From: Actinomycetota bacterium
GTDB lineage: Bacteria > Actinomycetota > CADDZG01 > JAHWKV01 > JAOPZY01
Assembly: GCA_035765775.1 (NCBI GenBank)
Contig: DASTWV010000055.1
Coordinates: 62,001-126,000, forward strand
DNA length: 64,000 nt
Direction of reading: 5' to 3'
A model generated the notes under the pieces. It was not told where the DNA came from. It did no database searches and saw nothing but the letters and a program-made list of their open reading frames with translations. Shown here in pieces: positions 58,690-64,000 of the stretch. The first letter of the stretch is position 1, and every line of letters starts with the position of its first letter. Position numbers and translations under genes: made by a program.

Positions 58690-59124
58690 GGCGATCCACG
58701 AATGCCGGGCACGTCCCTCGCGTTAACACGCAGGGCGCCCAAGTGTGCCCCCGGCCTTGGGCCGTCTCACGCCTGAGACGGCCATCCGCCTCTGTCGGAG
58801 GCGGGCGGCCGCGGGGGTGGCCTTGTGCCCCCCTGATTCGCGCAGTTATGGCGGACGAATGATCGAGACGGAAGTCGCCCGGAAATACGGCGTCACCGGT
58901 CTAGATAGCTCGTTTCCGGATCACGCCATTGGAGTGAACGGACAGGTCCCATAACTGTTGGGTCGGCCGGTCCCCAGGAATGGCCTGACGGTGCAAGAGC
59001 GAACTCCATGGCCATCAAAGAGGCAGATGAGCTCGTCGCACCAGGACTCCTTTACGAGATGGGTCGGCCTCCTCATTAAGTGGACCGTCCGGCAGGGTGG
59101 CGCGGGAATCATCTAGCGCAGAGG
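58690..59124. other. 435-bp gap at the left edge of the island with two hairpins
   Basis: No supported gene. GCCGTCTCA-CGCC-TGAGACGGC (58761-58782, 9-bp perfect arms) and CCGCCTC-TGTCG-GAGGCGG (58786-58804) stand side by side. Base composition changes from GC-rich to AT-richer from about 58860 onward, so the island boundary probably lies in this stretch. Short frames here have no family features. Confidence 0.5.
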
Positions 59125-59358
59125 TCAGGCGACCTGGGTGCTTCGATCACCTCCCGATTCCAGAACTCCCAGAAAGGTCTGACTCGGCATTGGGCCTAGC
59201 AGCTCCTCTACCGACGATAGGCCAAACCCCTTGCGGAGCGCCAAGAGATTGGCCAACCCGGGTGCACGGAGACCACGTGCGTAGGCCGATATGGTCGGTT
59301 CGGGAACATCACTCGCTAGGGCTAGGGCAGCCTTGCTCAGGCCACGCTCCTTCAACAA
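59125..59358 (-). CDS. XRE-family HTH regulator (possible controller of the methyltransferase)
   Basis: The visible 77 residues begin at TTG and include the helix-turn-helix LSKAALALASDVPEPTISAYARG. The frame stays open upstream to 59436 and encodes DEEEALIRARFAQRLRGLL, which fits the first helix of an XRE domain, but no ATG, GTG or TTG is found in that part. The true start may be a rare codon, or the 5' end is damaged. It is divergent from the C5 methyltransferase with a palindrome between them, as in restriction-modification systems with a controller protein. Confidence 0.7.
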   Translation of the reverse strand: MLKERGLSKAALALASDVPEPTISAYARGLRAPGLANLLALRKGFGLSSVEELLGPMPSQTFLGVLESGGDRSTQVA

Positions 59359-59488
59359 TCCGCGCAGGCGCTGCGCGAACCGCGCGCGAATGAGTGCTTC
59401 CTCCTCATCTGAGATAGTTGATCCCCCTATGTCTACTCATCACTAGATAACAGTTTGACAAAGAACACATCTGTGATTCAATGCCCTC

Positions 59489-59504
59489 GCGCGCGATCGC
59501 GCGC
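59489..59504. promoter_or_regulatory. 16-bp palindrome between regulator and methyltransferase
   Basis: GCGCGCGATCGCGCGC is a perfect palindrome 50 bases before the methyltransferase ATG. Around it GCCCTCGC (59483-59490) and GCGAGGGC (59508-59515) form a further inverted repeat. It is well placed as an operator for the divergent XRE protein. This is inference from position. Confidence 0.55.
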
Positions 59505-59554
59505 CCGGCGAGGGCGCGAAGGCCCCGCCGACAAGAGTCGAGGAAGTAGCGGGT

Positions 59555-60841
59555 ATGCAAACTGCCTCACATTCCGCGATATCCCTATTCTCAGGGTGCG
59601 GCGGCCTCGATCTGGGCCTTGAGGGCGCAGGGTGGGCGGTGCTGGCACAGCTTGAATGCGACTCTGATTGCATTCGCACTCTCGAACTGCATTCCCACGG
59701 CCACCCTCAATTGCGCCAGCTTGTACAGGCCCGCATCGAGCAACGGCAGCCCGCTCGCCTCCGTGCCGAGTTGGGGCTACGGCAAGGGGAGCTCGGATTA
59801 CTCGCGGGAGGCCCTCCATGTCAGCCTTTCACGACATCAGGGCTAAGACAGGCACTTCATGATCAAAGAGCCTCCTCTGTGTTTCCTGCTTACCTCGGCT
59901 ACGTATCCGAGTTCTTGCCGCGAGCCCTCCTCATTGAGAACGTCGACGGAATGCTCTCAGCAGCCTTATCCCACCGGCCACTTGCTTTGCGCGGCCGAGG
60001 TCACCCCGCGTTGCGCCAAGAAGAGACGAAAGGCTCGTTCCTGCGCTGGTTGGTCTCAGCGCTTGCGGGCCTTGGTTATGCAACCAGTTGGGCGGTGGCC
60101 GAAGTCGCGGACTATGGCGTACCGCAGTTGCGACAACGAGCCATCTTGATCGGTGTTAGGGGCCAGGATCCCTGCTTCCTGCCGCCCGCCACGCATGGGC
60201 CCGCGGGAACTTTGCCGCATAGGACACTTAGGGACGCGCTGGCCAGCGTAGGCGAAGTCGGTCCCATCCAGCCCCTTAGCGATCGGAAGCGCCGAGTGTA
60301 CGAGTTGATTCCACCTGGAGGGAATTGGAGGGATCTGCCGGACGCGGTCCGTCAGGGAACGATGGGGGCCGCCTACTTCGCGGAGGGCGGGAGGGGCGGC
60401 TGGTGGCGAAGGCTTGACTGGGACCGGCCCTGCCCCACGATACTGGGAATGCCAGACCATTCGAGTACGGCTCTGATCCATCCAGAGGAGACGCGGTGCT
60501 TATCCCTATACGAGTGCGCAGCGGTTCAAACGTTTCCGAGTGCGTCGCGTTTTGCCGGTTCTCCTAGGTCCGGCTACCAGCAAATTGGCAACGCTGTGCC
60601 GCCAGTCTTTGCCGCTCAACTCGGCACAGAGTTGTTGCGGTTCCTGTCCGGCTCTCGTCGGCCGCCTCCTGCGGAGCCTGCATGGAGGAGGGCCTCGGGC
60701 AATCGAAGGATCGGTACTCACGGGTGGGCGTCACTTGACGGCGGGAAAGCGACCTTCCACCTGATGACCAGACCCCGGTCCGACCACATTTGGTCATCAG
60801 TCACTCCATCTTGGGAGCAACCAACCCTGGCGGTCCCGTAG
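59555..60841 (+). CDS. DNA (cytosine-5) methyltransferase
   Basis: The 428-residue enzyme methylates cytosine in a specific DNA site. All main motifs are present: I SLFSGCGGLDLG, IV GGPPCQPFT with catalytic Cys89, VI ENVDG (129-133), VIII QLRQRAILIG, and X GYQQIGNAVPP (340-350). The target-recognition part lies between VIII and X (about 205-335, with PPGGNWRDLPD). GAGGAAG precedes the ATG. Codon use is much less GC-biased than in neighbouring genes, which points to transfer. The recognition site cannot be read from sequence alone. C-terminal residues after 365 look non-conserved. Confidence 0.95.
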   Translation: MQTASHSAISLFSGCGGLDLGLEGAGWAVLAQLECDSDCIRTLELHSHGHPQLRQLVQARIEQRQPARLRAELGLRQGELGLLAGGPPCQPFTTSGLRQALHDQRASSVFPAYLGYVSEFLPRALLIENVDGMLSAALSHRPLALRGRGHPALRQEETKGSFLRWLVSALAGLGYATSWAVAEVADYGVPQLRQRAILIGVRGQDPCFLPPATHGPAGTLPHRTLRDALASVGEVGPIQPLSDRKRRVYELIPPGGNWRDLPDAVRQGTMGAAYFAEGGRGGWWRRLDWDRPCPTILGMPDHSSTALIHPEETRCLSLYECAAVQTFPSASRFAGSPRSGYQQIGNAVPPVFAAQLGTELLRFLSGSRRPPPAEPAWRRASGNRRIGTHGWASLDGGKATFHLMTRPRSDHIWSSVTPSWEQPTLAVP

Positions 60842-60891
60842 CGGAGACATCTTCCTCCGCTTTCATCCAGGTCCCCATGCCGAAGCTTGGC

Positions 60892-60897
60892 TAGGAT
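60892..60897 (+). promoter_or_regulatory. -10 element before the predicted endonuclease gene
   Basis: TAGGAT ends six bases before the GTG at 60904, with no ribosome binding site between. A separate promoter would let the endonuclease be expressed independently of the methyltransferase. Evidence is spacing only. Confidence 0.35.
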
Positions 60898-60903
60898 TCA
60901 TGC

Positions 60904-61824
60904 GTGGCCAGGACTGACATTGAGAACCGGGACCTTGTCGCACGCGTACGGCAACTTAGCGGCCTCGTCTCAGGCATTGGACCAGACGATGAGCACCTTT
61001 CGACGGGCATCGCCGCCTTTGAGGATCAATTTGAGTACTGGTACCTTCGGGTCATGCGCGCCGCTGTCCCCGCGTACCGTAATCTGATTATTGAGCGTAT
61101 CAATCCATTCATTAGGCGAATGGAACTCAAGGGTAAAGGGCCAGAAGCCATAGCAGCACGCCTGGTGGAGGACTACGAGCAGCGCAACTTCGTCACCGCC
61201 GGAGGATGGGCCCTTGAGGCCATGGCTATCGCCACCAGCCCCGACGGGCAGAAGTCTGCTGCTCGTGGCATCGACATGGAACGAGTGGTAGGTAAAGACC
61301 GCCATCTGTACGTTTTAAAGAGTGGGCCTGTTACCCGGAATTCCGACATCATATCATCCCTTAAGCAACATTCTAAGCAGGCGGAGAAACTGTTGCGGCA
61401 GAATCGCGGGGCGGGAGAGGTCAAGGCGAAGTACGCCGTCATGACGGGCAAGACGAGCAGCACTTACCACGACGGTGTGTGGCGCCCCTCATCGGAGGAG
61501 TTTTGGAGCGAAGTACTTGGGTTGGAGACCGCCGAAGCCGTCGAACTCGCAATGGCCATTGCATCCGTGGCGAGTGCTCTTGTGCTCTTGGATGTTGCTC
61601 AACCAATCTTCGAACTCACATCACTCGTAGCCGAGTATATTCGGTCTCCTGAGACTCCCGAGACAGCCGACTGGGAATATATCAAACTACGAACGCTTCG
61701 CAGCCGCGAGCTTTGGCGGGACGATGATGCAACGCGCCATGCTCGAGCCGAGCAAGCCCTCAATTCTAATCCTTACCTACCGTTGATTACACCAGGAGAG
61801 GCGGTACAGCAGGCAGAAACCTAG
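60904..61824 (+). CDS. Predicted type II restriction endonuclease, PD-(D/E)XK type
   Basis: A 306-residue protein with a likely nuclease core: Glu105 (GWALEAMAIA), Asp124 (ARGIDMERV), then LYVLKSGPVTRNSD with Lys139, and a later YAVMTGKTSSTY and FWSEVLGLE. The order E ... D ... (x)LKSGP ... GK ... FW-x-x-V-x-G resembles the PmeII-like group of restriction enzymes as I recall it. The usual acidic residue two before the lysine is replaced by Val-Leu. It follows the methyltransferase by 62 bases; the GTG start has TAGGAT six bases upstream, so it may be leaderless. Confidence 0.7.
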   Translation: MARTDIENRDLVARVRQLSGLVSGIGPDDEHLSTGIAAFEDQFEYWYLRVMRAAVPAYRNLIIERINPFIRRMELKGKGPEAIAARLVEDYEQRNFVTAGGWALEAMAIATSPDGQKSAARGIDMERVVGKDRHLYVLKSGPVTRNSDIISSLKQHSKQAEKLLRQNRGAGEVKAKYAVMTGKTSSTYHDGVWRPSSEEFWSEVLGLETAEAVELAMAIASVASALVLLDVAQPIFELTSLVAEYIRSPETPETADWEYIKLRTLRSRELWRDDDATRHARAEQALNSNPYLPLITPGEAVQQAET

Positions 61825-62031
61825 CGGCCAAGGAGGAGGAGGACCACGACGGTGCCTGCCGGCTCCGTACGGGCGAGGTCTACCCTCGATACTTCTAAAC
61901 CCTCCCTACGAGATTCGACCCTGCGCTTCGGTGCCATCGGCATGGGTGGCCCTGTCCGCTCGGCCGCTCGCTCGTACCGCATGCCCAGGCAGCGTCTTAC
62001 GTCGGCTCGTCTCATCTGACACACTTACCGA

Positions 62032-63036
62032 ATGGCTCGCGTGAAGGTCGTGTTCCCGCCGCCAGAAGAGGACGAACGAGCTCGTCGCTTCCAGGTGCAC
62101 ATGTTCTACCTCTCAAACCTAAGTGGCTTCCTCCGTCACAATTATGGCGCCTCCGACCACGAACTCTTGGACGGCCTCCTGAGGACGCAAAGAACACTGG
62201 CGGGGTTCTGTCGCATCCAACGGCGGCGGTCCACAACAGATCCTGTAGAAGTCAAGAGATGCCTTGCGATTTCCTGGGCGAGCGAACTGCAGATCGCCTT
62301 GAATGCGAATGCAGACCGAGCGTTGCTACGTTACTCCAATGTATGGACGCCTGTTCACGCGTATTATGCCACTTACTTTTCAATGCACGCGTGGTTTGCA
62401 GCCATGGGTGGAGTCGTTGACCTCGACGACCACACGAGCACTCTGAGGTACATAGCAACTCAAATAACCAACCGCAAGATATTTCCAGCGCCGTGGGCTG
62501 GCACCTGCTCTGGCTCGCCTCACTTGAAGGAGACTCAGTTCGAGCGCTTTCCCGGCGATTTCGACGCACGCCGGCCCTGTGAATTGTTATCCCGTCCGGA
62601 CCCCGACACCTTCTGGCTCCGATTCGGGAAGATGCTGGAAACGACCCGGAAGCTCCGACTAGACAGGCAACACAGGGAATGGTTGAAGGTCAATGACCGC
62701 AAGCTAATCCGTGCCGACGAAAAGCGACGTCTCGCTTTGAAACTTCCCAACACCACCCTCTTCGACTATCTTTGGCGCCTTCGTGTGCGTTCTAACTATC
62801 AGGACGTCAGTTCCTTCGTAACCTCATCCGTAGGCGACGATTGGCAGCATGAGTTCTATCACTCACTTAGTATAATTACCTGGACTACGTTGGCCACGAT
62901 AGAAGCGCTTATTATTGCCTATGCTGGTCCCGACGTACTCAATGAGGCCTATGCGGAATTCATTCGCCACGACGCTCCGTCACTCGAGAATCTGACCCGA
63001 GCTTTGCAGATACGTCGCGAGCATCTCCTCGCCTGA
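62032..63036 (+). CDS. Unrecognised protein with HEPN-like features
   Basis: A 334-residue protein without a family I can name. Residues 108-122 (VHAYYATYFSMHAWF) resemble the Y-x-x-x-F-x-x-x-A-x helix of HEPN domains, and 249-258 (RLRVRSNYQD) resembles the R-x-x-x-x-Y-x-D end motif of minimal HEPN proteins. Residues 290-300 are hydrophobic. The base composition matches the rest of the island. It is 207 bases from the predicted endonuclease. Possible roles include RNase-like defence toxin or accessory to restriction; neither is shown. Confidence 0.6.
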   Translation: MARVKVVFPPPEEDERARRFQVHMFYLSNLSGFLRHNYGASDHELLDGLLRTQRTLAGFCRIQRRRSTTDPVEVKRCLAISWASELQIALNANADRALLRYSNVWTPVHAYYATYFSMHAWFAAMGGVVDLDDHTSTLRYIATQITNRKIFPAPWAGTCSGSPHLKETQFERFPGDFDARRPCELLSRPDPDTFWLRFGKMLETTRKLRLDRQHREWLKVNDRKLIRADEKRRLALKLPNTTLFDYLWRLRVRSNYQDVSSFVTSSVGDDWQHEFYHSLSIITWTTLATIEALIIAYAGPDVLNEAYAEFIRHDAPSLENLTRALQIRREHLLA

Positions 63037-63429
63037 TGTCGTTGCCCGCTCTCAAGGGAGCCGCCGGTGGCCACTTGCGTAACCCACGCGGTCGCGGACA
63101 ACTCTCGCCGCGCAGGATCCTTTCAGACCGGCCGGAGATGGCGCGCCCACCGACGGACCGGACGACCTGGGCAGACGTGATCGAGGACCCGGGTAACGCC
63201 GCCACCAACGTAGCCGCCGGGCCGACCGAACCAATGGCGTAAGCCGACCCTAACTTGACGTCAGCTCGTCGCGGTCTAAGTCTAAGAACCGCACGAGCCC
63301 GCCAGCAAGCGGGGCACCCGAGGGGATTCCGCCGGAGGCCTCAAAGGAAACATTTGTTCGAGCTCGGCTGCACGCCGATCCGAAGGGATTTCATAACAAG
63401 GCACGTTCACAAACATGAACATGCCCTCG
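63037..63429. other. 393-bp gap between the island and tRNA-Ile
   Basis: No supported gene; frames at 63036-63242 and on the opposite strand have no family features. The GC rises again from about 63050, marking the right side of the island. The last part contains the tRNA-Ile terminator. No second copy of the tRNA 3' end and no integrase was found. Confidence 0.5.
63400..63425 (-). terminator. Terminator of tRNA-Ile
   Basis: Read on the minus strand GGCATGTTCA and TGAACGTGCC form a 10-bp stem with one mismatch, a six-base loop and the tail TTGTTAT. It begins five bases after the tRNA-Ile 3' end. Confidence 0.65.
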
Positions 63430-63503
63430 TGGGGCTACCAGGAATCGAACCTGGGACCTCATCCTTATCAGGGATGCGCTCTAACCGACTGAGCTACAGC
63501 CCC
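63430..63503 (-). tRNA. tRNA-Ile (GAT)
   Basis: Read on the minus strand: acceptor GGGGCTG paired with TAGCCCC (one G-U pair), D-arm AGCTCAGTCGGTTAGAGC, anticodon loop CTGATAA with anticodon GAT, variable loop, T-arm CCAGGTTCGATTCCTGG, discriminator A. 74 bases, CCA not encoded. In many Actinobacteria this tRNA follows gyrA and the DUF3566 gene and is followed by tRNA-Ala, which is not present here. Confidence 0.96.
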
Positions 63504-63574
63504 CGCGCCCGGGCAGGGACCCTGACCTGCGGGAAGTCTCGATTCTAGCCGACCCCGCCGCCCGCCTCCCGGCC

Positions 63575-63964
63575 TCACTCCCGGACGGTGACCTTGATGC
63601 CTCCCGAGGCCTCCGACACCAGGTTGAAGACGAAGGCCGCCAGGAGGGTCACCGCCGTCCACACCACCCCCCCGAACACCACCAGGGCCAGGAGCACCTC
63701 GAACACGGTGCCCGTCCGTACCCGGAAGTGGGGGTACCCGGCGTGGCGGATGTAGGTCTCCACCGACTTCACCGCCCCGACGGAGGATCCGAGGAAGTAC
63801 AGCACCCCGCCGGCGAGCAGGATGACCAGTGCGGTTGTGACGGAAAAAAGTATGGAGAAGCGCAGCACGCTGCGCAGCTCGATGCGCTGCACCGTGCGAC
63901 GGACGGTTCCGGGCACCTCGTCGTCCGAGGACGGAACGGCGTCCCGGCCGGTCTGGACGGCCAC
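63575..63964 (-). CDS. DUF3566 family membrane protein
   Basis: A 129-residue protein with the DUF3566 C-terminal domain: RIELRSVLRFSILFSVTTALVIL (first membrane segment), FRVRTGTVFEVLLALVVFGGVVWTAVTLLAAFVFNLV (second) and the conserved end SEASGGIKVTVRE. The usual long disordered N-terminus is short here. In Actinobacteria this gene lies just downstream of gyrA, which would be beyond the right edge. The function is unknown. The start is a GTG at 63964. Confidence 0.9.
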   Translation of the reverse strand: MAVQTGRDAVPSSDDEVPGTVRRTVQRIELRSVLRFSILFSVTTALVILLAGGVLYFLGSSVGAVKSVETYIRHAGYPHFRVRTGTVFEVLLALVVFGGVVWTAVTLLAAFVFNLVSEASGGIKVTVRE

Positions 63965-64000
63965 GGGCCCGAGTCTACGCCCGCTCCGCCCGCAGCGGCC

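Noticed and set aside
58745-58954. Short frame in the gap before the island
   Set aside because: It spans two terminator-like hairpins and has no family features or clear start.
61821-62024. Short minus-strand frame between the endonuclease and the third island gene
   Set aside because: No ribosome binding site and low-information sequence; the plus-strand genes are better supported.
63036-63242. Short frames on both strands right of the island
   Set aside because: Overlapping frames without motifs or spacing support.
63255-63548. 97-residue frame containing GIEPGTSSLSGM
   Set aside because: It runs antisense through tRNA-Ile; this phrase is a well-known artefact of translated tRNA genes.

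Overview
The window is about 64 kb of high-GC DNA with actinobacterial gene order and gene content. Evidence for that assignment: the blocks lysS-coaX-panD-panC, folK-folPB-folE, ftsH-hpt-tilS-metallopeptidase and holB-tmk-topA, a K+-independent membrane pyrophosphatase, a class E-type sortase, a complete egtABCD set for ergothioneine, frequent GTG starts, and GTGA/ATGA overlaps between genes. At the right edge, a DUF3566-type membrane protein followed by tRNA-Ile is the arrangement normally found just downstream of gyrA, so that end probably lies near the replication origin. I cannot name a genus; an uncultured actinobacterium is a reasonable guess.

Layout. 0-13.6 kb (mostly minus strand): ACT-domain protein and a small barrel protein (plus), then lysS, pantothenate/CoA genes, a PH-like membrane protein, tetrahydrofolate genes including a folP-folB fusion, a YciI protein, a VOC protein (plus), ftsH, hpt, tilS and a DUF2342-type zinc metallopeptidase. 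14-20 kb: a membrane-anchored cupredoxin, a small Cys/His protein, tRNA-Thr(CGT), holB, tmk and topA. 20-27.5 kb: DedA protein, hppA behind a well-formed promoter, STAS protein, LOG-like protein, an ECF sigma factor fused to an anti-sigma-like zinc motif and a membrane/outer part, a sortase and a HAD phosphatase. 27.4-31.2 kb: DUF6194 protein, thiC with a TPP riboswitch, and a membrane protein with an unusual His-rich outer domain. 31.3-38 kb: late cobalamin genes cobS, cobT, cbiZ, a cobU-cobC fusion, cobQ broken by a one-base frameshift, and cobD/cbiB. 38-40.4 kb: a large secreted phosphoesterase with three C-terminal repeats. 40.4-45.5 kb: a TehB-like methyltransferase and egtD, egtC, egtB, egtA. 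45.9-58.6 kb: mixed accessory genes (saccharopine-dehydrogenase-like protein, moaA, mgsA, DEAD-box helicase, methyltransferase, HNH nuclease, a candidate deaminase toxin, MFS exporter, serine hydrolase, secreted Ig-like protein).

59.1-63.0 kb is clearly different: lower GC and A/T-rich codons. It carries a divergent XRE regulator, a 16-bp palindrome, a cytosine-5 DNA methyltransferase, a predicted PD-(D/E)XK restriction endonuclease and an unrecognised protein with HEPN-like features. It lies directly beyond the 3' end of tRNA-Ile and looks like an acquired restriction-modification/defence island.

How the parts fit: the left half supplies CoA, folate, tRNA charging and DNA replication functions in tightly coupled operons. 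The cobalamin block covers cobinamide salvage and nucleotide-loop assembly but no corrin-ring synthesis. The egt block makes ergothioneine but lacks a visible egtE. The main candidates for new biology are the defence island with its third gene, the deaminase-like toxin with an AGNRAV leader motif, the sigma/anti-sigma fusion with its own ECF-type promoter, the His-rich membrane protein, and a 23-bp dispersed motif.
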